Source: Variovorax sp.
GTDB taxonomy: Bacteria; Pseudomonadota; Gammaproteobacteria; Burkholderiales; Burkholderiaceae_C
DNA: 64,000 nt
Reading direction: 5' to 3'
Assembly (NCBI GenBank): GCA_017744935.1
Contig: JAGIAI010000012.1
Location: forward strand, 1-64,000
This document shows, piece after piece, positions 8,344-17,484 of this stretch. The translations under genes were made by a program, and so were the position numbers. How positions within the stretch are numbered: the stretch's first letter is position 1; each line of letters starts with the position of its first letter. The notes under the pieces were generated by a model. That model had not been told where the DNA came from, searched no databases, and saw only the letters and a program-made list of their open reading frames with translations.

Positions 8344-8712
8344 TCAAAGGCAGACGTATGCCGGGCACGTGCCCTCGGGGAAGAGTTCCAGGTCCAGCTT
8401 CGTCCCGGGGTTGATCACCAGCCCCATGCCCAGCGGGAGCGCTCGCAGCACGTCCCGGCCCTTCATCACGATGGCGTGCGGCGCGACGGAAGCGAATTCA
8501 CCGATGCGGCACTTGTCGGTGAAGCAGGCCATCATCGTGTTCTGCTCCTTGAAGAGCAGCAGCGGCCGGAATGGCGAGCCGTTGTCGACCATCTTCGTCC
8601 TGCTGGCAACGATCAGCTCCGAATCGGCGAATTCCCGGAGCAGGTCTTCCATCGTGAGCGAGCCGCACCGCGCGTGCGACAGCACCAGTTCCAGAGAGTT
8701 GTTGAGGTTCAT
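8344..8712 (-). CDS. SseB-like protein
   Basis: 122-residue cytoplasmic protein resembling the N-terminal domain of SseB (enhanced serine sensitivity). The pattern fits: LLLFKEQNTMMACFTDK, then a helix with GRDVLRALPLGMGLVINPGTKLDLELFPEG. The start at 8712 has GGAG seven bases upstream; upstream in-frame codons have no ribosome site. It converges closely on the Crp/Fnr gene. SseB proteins remain poorly understood and occur near type III or VI secretion genes, none of which is seen here. Confidence 0.7.
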   Translation of the reverse strand: MNLNNSLELVLSHARCGSLTMEDLLREFADSELIVASRTKMVDNGSPFRPLLLFKEQNTMMACFTDKCRIGEFASVAPHAIVMKGRDVLRALPLGMGLVINPGTKLDLELFPEGTCPAYVCL

Positions 8713-8740
8713 CCTGGTGCTCCTGCGATGGATCGTGACC

Positions 8741-10096
8741 TCATTGGAAGGTGACGCGATCGGCGATGAGCACGCCATCGACAACGCGGCTGCCTTCGAC
8801 CGTCACCCGCACCTGCGCGGCGAGGTTCGCGGCGCTGCCGTTGACGAAGGTCACGCCCGGTCCGCTGGCGGTGATCGGCTGTCCCTTGATGCGGAAATCG
8901 GCGATTGAATTGAAGGTCGATATCTGCCCGGTCAGGCTGAACGACGGCTGCCCGCCGGTGCCCGGCACGAGCCGGACCTTGAGCGTGTTCGCCTGCAACA
9001 CGCCGTTCGAAAGCACGCCGCCCACGATCACTCTGACGCCGTTGCCGACAGAGTTGGCCGGGCCGCCGGACGCCTTCGCCGCGGACGCGTCGACCGGCAT
9101 GTCCAGCACGCGCAGCGAATTGAGCCCCTCGAAGTCGGTCACCACGCCGGCCAACTGCAACTGCGCGCCGTTGGCCATCGGTCTCGGATACCACCATTGC
9201 ACGGCACTCGCGACGAGCAGGTTCGCGCCGATCGCGTTTGCCCGCACGCGCACCAGCACGCCGTTGGCGAACGTCCCGCCATTGCCGCCTGTCACGGCGG
9301 CCTGGCTGTAGTCGATCACGTAGCTGCCAATGTTGAAGCGCAGCATCGCGGTGTCGAGGTTCTGCACCACGCCGCTCAGGATCGGCGTACCGCTCGCATG
9401 CACTTCCACGCGCGTCGCGCGCAGGCTGCCCGGTGTGAAGGGAAGGCCCCATACCTGCAGCGTCGCGCCGGTTGCGACATCGGCGATGCCGTCCGCGTCG
9501 GCCCATACGGTCGCGGCGTCTGTCGTGACCGTGGTGCCGAGGATCGTGAAGCTGCCCTGCGGCGCATTGACTGAGGCCGCTGGTCCGCGCAGGTCGATGG
9601 ACGATTCGACCCGCTTCGCACTGCCTGTCGTGAGGTCGTTGTCGAACGGCCCGGTCACCTTGGCCGTCATGCCGAGCTGCAATCCCGGGACATCGTCGAG
9701 CGCGACCACCGCGCCGTCGGTGTTGTAGTGCACGCCATTGACCAGAATGCTGCCGGCGCCGTCCACCGAGCCGATGCCGGTAGCGTCTGCCGTGCTGACT
9801 CCCGTGCCACCCGAGCCGACACCGGAGCCGTCGTCCCCGCCTGCCACGGATGTGCCTCCGCCACTGCTGGCGGAGCCTGCCGCACCCGAATCGCCGGGTC
9901 CGCCGCCGCCCGCGGGGGAGACAGTCCTGTCCAGCAGCGACTGCTGCGTTTGCGCATTGCCAGGTGCCGCTCCTAGTGCTCCTGCAGAGCCTCCGGCGCC
10001 GATCGGCATGACGCCGCCCCCACCGCCGCCGCCACAGGAACCCACCACCGCCACCACCAGCGCCAGGCAAATATCGCGCAAACAGGTCTTCATCAT
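8741..10096 (-). CDS. DUF5666 repeat lipoprotein
   Basis: 451-residue predicted lipoprotein. The signal peptide ends at Cys21, followed directly by a glycine run and a Gly/Ser-rich linker to about residue 110. The remainder is several beta-rich repeats of the DUF5666 type, recognisable by recurring blocks such as GMTAKVTG, LQVWGLP, LSGVVQNLD and VRVIVGGVLSNGVLQA. Its start codon overlaps the stop of the upstream DUF6502 gene (ATGA at 10093-10096), with GGGAGG six bases before. It is probably anchored in the cell envelope. Function unknown. Confidence 0.82.
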   Translation of the reverse strand: MMKTCLRDICLALVVAVVGSCGGGGGGGVMPIGAGGSAGALGAAPGNAQTQQSLLDRTVSPAGGGGPGDSGAAGSASSGGGTSVAGGDDGSGVGSGGTGVSTADATGIGSVDGAGSILVNGVHYNTDGAVVALDDVPGLQLGMTAKVTGPFDNDLTTGSAKRVESSIDLRGPAASVNAPQGSFTILGTTVTTDAATVWADADGIADVATGATLQVWGLPFTPGSLRATRVEVHASGTPILSGVVQNLDTAMLRFNIGSYVIDYSQAAVTGGNGGTFANGVLVRVRANAIGANLLVASAVQWWYPRPMANGAQLQLAGVVTDFEGLNSLRVLDMPVDASAAKASGGPANSVGNGVRVIVGGVLSNGVLQANTLKVRLVPGTGGQPSFSLTGQISTFNSIADFRIKGQPITASGPGVTFVNGSAANLAAQVRVTVEGSRVVDGVLIADRVTFQ

Positions 10097-11022
10097 GGTC
10101 GTCCTCCCTTGGGCGAAGCAGGTGCATCCGCAGCCGCTTCGGAAGCCGGCGCGGGACCTTTTTCGAAGTAGGCATAGATTCCGATTCGCATCCGGGCCGA
10201 GGCGGACTTCGGCGCTCCGGTGAAAGCATCGGTCAACGCTTGCGTGAGTTCGTGATGCAACGCATTCCATCGCGTTCGCGCGATCTGATGGATTCGCTCG
10301 CAATCCCCCAGCGCGATGCCCCTGGCGAACACGGAGCGCTCGAGGAATGCCGGCTGCCCGCCAAGGGTGTTCGACACTGCCGCGAGCAGGTGGTCGCGCG
10401 AGTTGTCACCGAGAAAGGCGAGCATGCTGCGCATGTCCTGCGCGGGCACGAAGCCGTCGGCGTCGAGTTCAGCGAAGCCGTCCTCGCTCTCGGTCACCAT
10501 GCCGAGTCGCACCAGCTCGTCGAGTACCGCGCGATGGTGCACATTGCCGCGGCTGGCCTTGTACGCGACCGCTTCGAACGAGGGGCCGCGCGCGCCCGCG
10601 TTGATGGGCAGCCTCCGCCGCGAAGGGTCGTCGGTGCACATGCGCAGCCACAGCGTCACGGTCTTCGCGGGTGCGGACATCTCGGAATAGGGAAGGTGCT
10701 CGACCGTCTCGCGCACGATCGAAGTCACGACCTTGCGATTGAGACCCGTCGTGAGCGAGATCTGGCTGAGGTTCGCTTCAGTGCCTTGGTCGCGCCAGGT
10801 GCGCTGCGCCTCCTCGACAAGCAGGCTGCGCAGTAGCTCGTCGAGCTGCGCATGCTTGACGCCCATGCGCACCGCAAGGCGCACGAGCGGGCGCATCACA
10901 CGCGAGCAGGCCGCAAGCACCCAGTCGAGCTGGCCCTCCGCGAGCTGCACGAGCTTCGCGGAAGGCGGAGCTCTTGCTCGGCCTCTTGAGGCACCGGTCG
11001 CCCTCACGACTTCCTTGGTCAT
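10093..11022 (-). CDS. DUF6502 family protein
   Basis: 309-residue soluble protein matching what I know as DUF6502, found in Burkholderiales and often encoded just before a DUF5666 lipoprotein, as here. The N-terminal 100 residues contain helix-turn-helix-like sequence (LSQISLTTGLNRKVVTSIVRETVEHL), so it may be DNA-binding and regulatory. The central and C-terminal parts are helical and unrecognised. The start is uncertain: ATG at 11022 has GGTGGG close upstream, and ATG at 11034 is also in frame. Confidence 0.75.
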   Translation of the reverse strand: MTKEVVRATGASRGRARAPPSAKLVQLAEGQLDWVLAACSRVMRPLVRLAVRMGVKHAQLDELLRSLLVEEAQRTWRDQGTEANLSQISLTTGLNRKVVTSIVRETVEHLPYSEMSAPAKTVTLWLRMCTDDPSRRRLPINAGARGPSFEAVAYKASRGNVHHRAVLDELVRLGMVTESEDGFAELDADGFVPAQDMRSMLAFLGDNSRDHLLAAVSNTLGGQPAFLERSVFARGIALGDCERIHQIARTRWNALHHELTQALTDAFTGAPKSASARMRIGIYAYFEKGPAPASEAAADAPASPKGGRP

Positions 11023-11172
11023 GCAGCCCACCATGTCGCAGCGAGTCGTTCTCCTGCTTCGCGACGCGTACAAGAAGTTCAGTTCCTGTCTGACAGGATT
11101 GCTTCGACGCGCATTGGAGAACACACTCTTGAAATGTGATTTTTTCACATCAACGAAAGCGAGGAAAGTCCT

Positions 11173-11607
11173 ATGCCTTCTATTCATGATGTCATCTCTG
11201 GTCGTGCACACGGGCATCCGCTGTTCATCGCGCACCATGCCTTCGTTGAATTCGGTCGGGCCGCGCCGCTGCAAAGCGCATGGGCGAACGAGCCGACCGA
11301 CCTTGCATCGTCATCGTCACCTGTCGCGTTCGCTGGTCTGCTCGATCTCATGCGATCGAAAGCCGACGACGACGGCGGCGAAATCTGCGAGGAGTGCAAG
11401 ACGCTCAACCGTGCGGGTGCGCGCTATTGCAAGTGCTGCGAGCACAAACTCCCGGCGTACTACACCTGCGCCAATGCACGTGCGCCGATGGTGCTCAGGC
11501 ATCGGCGCGAGCGGACAGGCAACCGCACCCTGGCGTGGGATTTCGCCGCGGTGTGGGTGGTGCTGAGTTCGCTGGTATTGATTACGGCTTTCATTCCCGT
11601 CAGGTGA
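11173..11607 (+). CDS. Small zinc-ribbon membrane protein
   Basis: 144-residue protein of unknown function. Residues 71-93 hold a zinc-ribbon-like motif (Cys72, Cys75, Cys86, Cys88/89), and residues 121-140 form one transmembrane helix ending just before the C-terminus. The N-terminal 60 residues are low-complexity and His/Ala-rich. It is divergent from the DUF6502 gene. The 150-bp gap upstream contains an inverted repeat ATGTGA-TTTTT-TCACAT (11134-11150). Its reality is supported by the cysteine spacing and membrane segment, not by a family match. Confidence 0.6.
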   Translation: MPSIHDVISGRAHGHPLFIAHHAFVEFGRAAPLQSAWANEPTDLASSSSPVAFAGLLDLMRSKADDDGGEICEECKTLNRAGARYCKCCEHKLPAYYTCANARAPMVLRHRRERTGNRTLAWDFAAVWVVLSSLVLITAFIPVR

Positions 11608-11624
11608 GGGCCTGTTGATTCCGT

Positions 11625-13436
11625 TCAGAGCGCCGCAAGGTCCGGTCCCCCGCGCGGCCCGAACCAGGCGCGCTCATACGCCTTGCGCGCCGCCTTCTCG
11701 GCACTCGCATCACCCCGCTTGCGCTCCACCTCGACCAGTCCCGCGAGTGCCCAGCCGTTGTTGCGCACGCTCACCAGCGAATCCCTGAAAGCCTGCTGCG
11801 CTTCGTCGAGCTTGCCCTGCCGCAACTTCACCGAGCCGAGGGACTGCCGCACCGGGTAGTACCAGTAAGGCGGCTCGGTGTAGGGGAGGGTGTCTTCAAT
11901 CGCGATGGCATCGGAGTAGAACTTCGCCGCGGCATCGAGATCGCCGCTTGCGTCGGCCAGCCGCCCGGCGGCGACGAGGCCCGCGGTGCGGATGATTTCG
12001 CGCGCGGGCAATTGCCAGGCCTCGAAGGTCTTGTAGTCGGTGGTGCCTTCGATCTTCTCGATCGCGTCGATCTCCTTCTGCGCGTTGGCCTTGTCCTTCA
12101 GGTGCGCGTAGGCGATGGCGCGCGTGTAGTGGTACATCGTTTGCACGACCGCCGCATCGCCCTCCGGCGCCGGCAGCTTGAGGATGGTGTCCGGATCGCT
12201 GAAGCGCGCATGCGCCGCGTAAGGCGCGGACTTGATCGGCTGCAGGATGGGGAACATCTTCACCAGCTCCATCGGCACGGCTGCATCCAGCTTCGATGCC
12301 GACTCGACGGCCGTTTTGCCGTCGCCGCCCATCTCGGACGACACCAGCACGAAATGCACGTTGTGCGGGTAGTAGGCGGTCTTGTAGATCGGGTCCGAGG
12401 CCGATGTCTTGAAGTAACCCTCGTCGACCTTCGCTGCCTTCTGGTTGAGCGTCATCGAATCCCGATACATGCCCACGCGGTAGTAGATGTGCGCCGGCAT
12501 GTGCACGATATGGCCCGCGCCGGGCATCAGCGCCGCGAGGCGGTTGGCATAGGGCAGTGCTTTCTCCGGTTGAGTCGATGCCTCCATCGCGTGGATGTAG
12601 AGATGAATTGCGCCGACGTGGGTCGGATCGCGCTTGAGCACCGTCTCCAGCGCCTTGACGATCTCCGCGCCCCGGCCCTTCGATGTGGCGCCGCCGGCTT
12701 CCCAGTAGTCCCAGGGCTGCGTGTCCATCGCGGCCTCGGCGTAGAGGACCTGGATGGTGTCGTCGGCCGGGAAGCTTTCCGCCACCTTCTTCATTGCATC
12801 CGCATAGGCCGCATCGAGCGGCGCGCGATTCGAAGGCGGATTGTCGCTATAGCGCTTCTCGAGCGCGCCGATCAGCGCCTGCTCTTTCGCGCTCGCATTG
12901 CCCTTGAGCGCAACCGCCTTGGTCAACGCCGCCATGGCCGGCGCGTTGGCGTCCGGCATCATCGGCACGTTGATGTTGGTGCCCAGCACCAGCGCTTCGC
13001 CCCAGAAACACATCGCGCATTGCGGATCGAGTTTCTGCGCGGCCTGGAAGGCGCGCTGCGCCTCTGCATGGTTGAAGCCGAAGGCCAGACGCAATCCCTG
13101 ATTGAAATAGGCCTGCGCCTTCTGATTCTTCGTGCTGACCTTGAATGCCAGCGAGCCGAGATCCTTGTAGAGCGGCACATGGGCCGACGTCGATTGATCC
13201 GGCGGCGCGTTCGCCGTCGGTGTCGATGCGACGCGCACCAACGCTTTCAGCAATGCGGGCTGTCCCGTCGCGCCCGGTCCGCAGATGTTGTCCGGCGACG
13301 ACAGCAGTGGATCAAAAACGTCACCCGGCTTGCCGGCGGTGACGCCGTCAGGCAGCAGCAAGCTGACGGCTGCGAAGATGCAGGCAGATGCCGCAATGGC
13401 ATCGCCGCGCGGAGTGAGGGATCGACGCAGCGGCAT
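11625..13436 (-). CDS. Exported tetratricopeptide-repeat protein
   Basis: 603-residue protein with a signal-like N-terminus (hydrophobic stretch about 14-35) and TPR-type helical repeats throughout, for example FNHAEAQRAFQAAQKLDPQCAMCFWGEA (about 113-140) and LRQGKLDEAQQAFRDSL near the C-terminus. The CAMCFWGEA signature is typical of a widespread TPR family of unknown role, presumed a periplasmic interaction scaffold. AGGAGG lies six bases before the ATG. It is monocistronic and divergent from tctBA across a 292-bp gap in which I see no other gene. Confidence 0.85.
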   Translation of the reverse strand: MPLRRSLTPRGDAIAASACIFAAVSLLLPDGVTAGKPGDVFDPLLSSPDNICGPGATGQPALLKALVRVASTPTANAPPDQSTSAHVPLYKDLGSLAFKVSTKNQKAQAYFNQGLRLAFGFNHAEAQRAFQAAQKLDPQCAMCFWGEALVLGTNINVPMMPDANAPAMAALTKAVALKGNASAKEQALIGALEKRYSDNPPSNRAPLDAAYADAMKKVAESFPADDTIQVLYAEAAMDTQPWDYWEAGGATSKGRGAEIVKALETVLKRDPTHVGAIHLYIHAMEASTQPEKALPYANRLAALMPGAGHIVHMPAHIYYRVGMYRDSMTLNQKAAKVDEGYFKTSASDPIYKTAYYPHNVHFVLVSSEMGGDGKTAVESASKLDAAVPMELVKMFPILQPIKSAPYAAHARFSDPDTILKLPAPEGDAAVVQTMYHYTRAIAYAHLKDKANAQKEIDAIEKIEGTTDYKTFEAWQLPAREIIRTAGLVAAGRLADASGDLDAAAKFYSDAIAIEDTLPYTEPPYWYYPVRQSLGSVKLRQGKLDEAQQAFRDSLVSVRNNGWALAGLVEVERKRGDASAEKAARKAYERAWFGPRGGPDLAAL

Positions 13437-13728
13437 GACATACCTCCTCGAATCGAGGACCGATTCGCCGCCGTTGCGCCGCTCGCAACGCAGTGCGCCG
13501 GGGTGATCGGCAATGCTTGCTTCGGATCAGGGGCGCAAATTTTGGCACTCGACGGGGCCTGCCGCAATCGCCTGATACGTAGTTTCACGAACAGGCGCCG
13601 TCAGATTCCGCTCAGTTAGCCGGCAAGAACATCGAAGCATCCGGAAATCCCCGCCGGATGGAGACAAGTCCCGCATCGGCCACAGCTGTCAACGCGGGAT
13701 TCGATGACCCCAACCTGATCGTGCTTAC

Positions 13729-14148
13729 ATGAATAGAAATCTAGTCAGAGGCTTGTTCCTCATGGCGATCGCGGCGACCTTCGGTCTGACCGCGCTTCGC
13801 TACCCCATCGGAGAACTCAGTCACGCGGGGCCCGGCTTCTTCCCCGCAATGGTCAGCGGCATGCTGATGGTGATTGGCATTGCGACGGTGGTGCGCTCCT
13901 TCTTCGTCGAGAAGGTGCAGCTGCCCCTCTACTTCCGCAACATCGTGATCATCATGGCGAGCCTCTGCGGCTTCGCGGTGGTGTCCATGTTCGTGAACAT
14001 GATCGCGGGCATCGTCTTCCTGGTGTTCTGCTCGACCTTGGCCGGCACGTCCTATTCGTGGTGGCGCAACGTCAAGATCTCCGCCGGCCTGATCGCGATG
14101 GCCCTGGCCCTTCAATACCTGCTCGGCCTGAACCTGCCGCTGTTCTGA
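13729..14148 (+). CDS. tctB: TctB-like small membrane subunit of tripartite tricarboxylate transporter
   Basis: 139-residue membrane protein with four hydrophobic helices (about 8-24, 38-56, 70-95, 100-135). It matches the small TctB subunit of the TTT family, which pairs with TctA to import carboxylates delivered by a Bug/TctC binding protein. It is followed after 2 bp by tctA. No binding-protein gene is adjacent; the nearest Bug protein is 24 kb away. The ribosome site is weak. Confidence 0.85.
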   Translation: MNRNLVRGLFLMAIAATFGLTALRYPIGELSHAGPGFFPAMVSGMLMVIGIATVVRSFFVEKVQLPLYFRNIVIIMASLCGFAVVSMFVNMIAGIVFLVFCSTLAGTSYSWWRNVKISAGLIAMALALQYLLGLNLPLF

Positions 14149-14150
14149 TC

Positions 14151-15686
14151 ATGATGGAAGCACTCAACAACCTGGCGTTCGGTTTTTCGCACGCCCTGAC
14201 ACTCCACAACCTGATGTACTGCGCCATCGGGTGCACCGTCGGCACGCTGGTCGGCCTGCTGCCGGGCCTCGGGCCGCTGGCGACCATCAGTCTGCTGCTG
14301 CCGCTCACGTACTCGATCCCGACGACCGGCGCGCTGATCATGCTCGCGGGTATCTACTACGGGGCGCAATACGGCGACAGCGTGAGCGCGATCACGATGA
14401 AGATCCCGCACGCGAGCAGTATCGTGGCCTGTATTGACGGCTACCAGATGACGCTCAAGGGCAAGACCGGGGTGGCGCTGTTCACCGCGGGCTTCTCCAG
14501 CTTCATCGGCGGCTCGGTGGCCATCATCGTGCTGACCTTCCTGGCACCCGTGCTGGGCGAGGTGGCCTTCCTCTTCGGCCCTGCGGACTACGTCGCGATG
14601 ATGCTCGTGGGCTTCGTCTGCGTGAGCTTCGTGACCACCGGCAGCCTGCTCAACGGCCTGGCGATGTGCATGATCGGCGTGCTGCTCGGCTGTATCGGCA
14701 CTGACGTGAACAGCGGCGCGCAGCGCTTCACCATGGACCTGCCATTCCTCGTGGACGGCGTGGGCGTCGTGAGCATCGCGCTCGGCTGCTTCGGTATCGC
14801 CGAAATCACGAAGAACCTCGATGCACGCGAAGAGCGCTCGCCCTTCAACGGCAAGATCAACCTGATCCCGACGTGGGATGAGTTCAAGCGCATCTGGCCG
14901 AGCGCACTGCGCGGCAGCGCCATCGGCTCCTTCCTGGGCATCCTGCCCGGCGGCGGCCCGACCATCGCGCAGTTTGCTGCTTATGCGATCGACAAGAAGG
15001 TCAGCAAGTACAAGGACGAGATCGGCACCGGCTGTATCGAAGGCGTGGCCGGTCAGGCCGCAGCCGACGAAGCCGCTGCACGCACCAGCTTCATCCCGCT
15101 GATGTCCATCGGTATTCCCGAGAACGCAGTGATGGCGCTGATGCTGGCCGCCTTCATCATCAAGGGCATCCAGCCGGGCCCGAACATGATCGCAAGTCAC
15201 CCCGAGCTCTTCTGGGGCCTGGTGGCGAGTATGTGGGTCGGTAACGTGTTCCTGCTCGTGCTGAACGTGCCGCTGGTCCGCTACTGGCTGTCGGTCTTCA
15301 AGATCCCGTACAACGTCCTGTTCCCCTGCATCCTGTTCTTCTGCTGCATCGGTACGTACAGCGTGAACAACAACCTGGAAGACGTTTTCATCACCGCTGC
15401 CTTCGGCCTGATGGGCTACCTCTTCATGCGTCTCGAACTCGATGCGGCACCGCTGATGCTGGGCTTCATCCTCGGCCCGATGCTCGAAGAGAACTTCCGC
15501 CGCGCGATGCTCCTGAGCCGTGGCAGCTTCAATGTGTTCGTCCAGCGCCCGATCAGCGGCACGCTCATGGCGTTGATTTCGCTGTTCATCGTCTGGCAGG
15601 TGACTGCGTTCGTTCTCCAGCAGCGCAAGAAGGGCAAAGGAGGCGTCGTTCCCGAGACGACCCACGCACTGGAACCGCAGGAATAA
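14151..15686 (+). CDS. tctA: TctA large membrane subunit of tripartite tricarboxylate transporter
   Basis: 511-residue protein with about 11-12 membrane helices. It carries the two conserved TctA loops, GLLPGLGPLATISLLLPLTY (about 33-52) and GSFLGILPGGGPTIAQFAAY (about 260-279), thought to line the transport path. It works with TctB encoded immediately upstream. Two adjacent in-frame ATGs (14151 and 14154) are possible starts. The substrate, presumably an organic di- or tricarboxylate, cannot be read from the sequence. Confidence 0.92.
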   Translation: MMEALNNLAFGFSHALTLHNLMYCAIGCTVGTLVGLLPGLGPLATISLLLPLTYSIPTTGALIMLAGIYYGAQYGDSVSAITMKIPHASSIVACIDGYQMTLKGKTGVALFTAGFSSFIGGSVAIIVLTFLAPVLGEVAFLFGPADYVAMMLVGFVCVSFVTTGSLLNGLAMCMIGVLLGCIGTDVNSGAQRFTMDLPFLVDGVGVVSIALGCFGIAEITKNLDAREERSPFNGKINLIPTWDEFKRIWPSALRGSAIGSFLGILPGGGPTIAQFAAYAIDKKVSKYKDEIGTGCIEGVAGQAAADEAAARTSFIPLMSIGIPENAVMALMLAAFIIKGIQPGPNMIASHPELFWGLVASMWVGNVFLLVLNVPLVRYWLSVFKIPYNVLFPCILFFCCIGTYSVNNNLEDVFITAAFGLMGYLFMRLELDAAPLMLGFILGPMLEENFRRAMLLSRGSFNVFVQRPISGTLMALISLFIVWQVTAFVLQQRKKGKGGVVPETTHALEPQE

Positions 15687-15697
15687 GCGAAGGCGTC

Positions 15698-16021
15698 ATG
15701 TTTGAAGTCAGCGACGAGGTTCGCCGCGTTGCCAGGGAAGAGCTGATCAAGGGGCCGCTGTCGGCGGCCCTTCGGCGACTTGCAAATCGTTTCGGCCTCG
15801 AGCGGACCAATGTGGCATGGGTTGCCGCTGAGGTCTTCGACAACATGTTCGTCCCCGACATCCAGGCCATCTGGGAGTGGGACCTTGAAGGCCGCGGCGA
15901 CGGCCATTCCGATGCGGAGCTGGATGCCATGCTCGCGCATCTGCGCATGGATCTGCCGCGCCCCCGTGTGATGAGCACGCTTGCGGGCGCGACAGACGTC
16001 AAGCGCGGCTCGACGCGCTGA
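15698..16021 (+). CDS. Hypothetical protein downstream of tctA
   Basis: 107-residue protein not recognised as a known family. It lies 11 bp after the tctA stop and is probably co-transcribed with tctBA. It looks soluble and helical, begins with EVSDEVRRVAREELIKGPLS, and has acidic and basic patches but no signal peptide, cysteines or membrane segment. Codon use matches its neighbours, which supports it being a real gene. Confidence 0.6.
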   Translation: MFEVSDEVRRVAREELIKGPLSAALRRLANRFGLERTNVAWVAAEVFDNMFVPDIQAIWEWDLEGRGDGHSDAELDAMLAHLRMDLPRPRVMSTLAGATDVKRGSTR

Positions 16022-16034
16022 CGCGCCACGCGCG

Positions 16035-16736
16035 TCAGACGCCGAGCACTTCCTCGAGCACCGCAGGCGAGGCCAGCAGATCGGCCGACGCGCCTTGCCG
16101 CACGATGCGGCCCTTCTCCATCACCACCGCCTGGTCCGTATGCCCGAGCACCTTGCGCCAGTCTCGGTCCACGATCAACGTGGCAATGCCGGTGGCGCGG
16201 ATGTCGCTGATCACCCGCCAGATCTCCGCGACGATCAGCGGCGCGAGGCCTTCGGTGGCTTCGTCGAGGATCATCAGGCGCGGGTTGGTCATCAACGCGC
16301 GGCCGATCGAGAGCATCTGCTGCTCGCCACCCGAGAGCTGCTGGCCGCCATGCGAGAGCCGCTCCGTGAGGCGAGGGAAGGTCGCCATCACGCGATCGAA
16401 AGTCCAGTCGCGCCGTCCGTCGATGCCGGCGCGTGCGCTCATCACGAGGTTCTCGCGCACCGACAGGTTCGGGAAGATGCCGCGCCCTTCGGGCACGTAG
16501 CCGATACCGCGACGCGCCATCTTCTCGGGAGTCCAGCCGGTGACGTTCTGGCCGTCGAGCAGCACTTGCCCTGACGCGGGACGCACATAGCCCATCACCG
16601 AGCGGATCAGCGTGGTCTTGCCCATGCCGTTGCGGCCGAGCAGGCCGACCGACGTGGCGGTGGGGATGTCGACATCGGTGCCGCGCAGGATGTGGCTGTC
16701 GCCGTAGTAGGTGTTGAGGCCCTGGACTTTCAGCAT
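16035..16736 (-). CDS. livF: Branched-chain amino acid-type ABC transporter ATPase LivF
   Basis: 233-residue ATPase of the HAAT transporter family, here probably importing benzoate or a related aromatic acid. Walker A GRNGMGKTT lies near 36-44, the signature LSGGEQQ near 136-142, and Walker B LMILDEATEGLAP near 155-167. It is the last gene of the minus-strand box transport operon; its ATG lies 1 bp after the livG stop. It would form a heterodimer with LivG beneath the LivHM permease. Confidence 0.9.
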   Translation of the reverse strand: MLKVQGLNTYYGDSHILRGTDVDIPTATSVGLLGRNGMGKTTLIRSVMGYVRPASGQVLLDGQNVTGWTPEKMARRGIGYVPEGRGIFPNLSVRENLVMSARAGIDGRRDWTFDRVMATFPRLTERLSHGGQQLSGGEQQMLSIGRALMTNPRLMILDEATEGLAPLIVAEIWRVISDIRATGIATLIVDRDWRKVLGHTDQAVVMEKGRIVRQGASADLLASPAVLEEVLGV

Positions 16737-16737
16737 G

Positions 16738-17484
16738 TCAGTGGTCCTCCCCGAGATAGGCAATGCGCACTTCGGGGTTCTGCCGGATCGACGCCGGGTC
16801 GCCCGTGGCGATCACCGTGCCGTTCACCATCACCGTGATGCGGTCGGCGATGCGGAAGACCGCATCCATGTCGTGCTCCACCAGCAGGATGGCGTGCGAC
16901 TGCTTGAGCCGCTCGAGCAGGGCCAGCATGCGCTCGGTTTCTTCCGCGCCCATGCCTGCGAGCGGCTCGTCGAGCAGCAGCACGCGCGGCTTGGTCGCTA
17001 GGCACATCGCGACTTCGAGCTGGCGCTTGGCGCCGTGGCTCATCGTGCCGGCAATGCGATCGGCCACGCTGTCGAGGCCGGCGGCGGCAAGCGCTTCGCG
17101 CGCGGAGGCGTTGCTCTCTTCGCAGCGCTTGGACGATTGCCAGATCGCCCACGGCTTCGGCGTCGCGGCCTGCGCGGCAAGGCGGCAGTTCTCAAGCACC
17201 GTGAACTCCGGAAAGATCGTGGTGCGCTGATAGCTGCGGCCGACGCCGGCGAGCGCACGCCGGAACTGCGCGCGATCGGTGATGTCTTCGCCATCGAGCG
17301 AGATGCGCCCTTCTGACGCGCCAATCTCGCCCGAGAGCATGTTGATCAATGTGGACTTGCCGGCGCCGTTGGTGCCGATCACCGCATGCACCTCACCACG
17401 GCGAAGATCCAGCGTGACCGCGTTGACCGCAACCAGCCCGCCAAAGCGGCGCGTGAGCGATTCGACTGCAAGCAAGGTCGTCAT
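16738..17484 (-). CDS. livG: Branched-chain amino acid-type ABC transporter ATPase LivG
   Basis: 248-residue ATPase with Walker A GTNGAGKST near 37-45, the diverged signature MSHGAKRQLEVA near 149-160 typical of LivG, Walker B VLLLDEPLAGMG and the H-loop LLVEHDMDAVF. The first codon overlaps the livM stop by 4 nt (ATGA at 17481-17484), indicating translational coupling. Clustering with benzoate genes suggests aromatic-acid rather than amino-acid import; that is inference. Confidence 0.92.
   Translation of the reverse strand: MTTLLAVESLTRRFGGLVAVNAVTLDLRRGEVHAVIGTNGAGKSTLINMLSGEIGASEGRISLDGEDITDRAQFRRALAGVGRSYQRTTIFPEFTVLENCRLAAQAATPKPWAIWQSSKRCEESNASAREALAAAGLDSVADRIAGTMSHGAKRQLEVAMCLATKPRVLLLDEPLAGMGAEETERMLALLERLKQSHAILLVEHDMDAVFRIADRITVMVNGTVIATGDPASIRQNPEVRIAYLGEDH

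Noticed and set aside
11134-11150. ATGTGA-TTTTT-TCACAT as a Crp site
   Set aside because: The TGTGA and TCACA halves are separated by 5 bp, not the 6 bp of a Crp site; kept only as an inverted repeat in the neighbouring gene entry.
14112-15665. 517-codon minus-strand open frame opposite tctA
   Set aside because: The His/Asp/Glu-rich translation mirrors the codon bias of the clear TctA gene; no motif or ribosome site.
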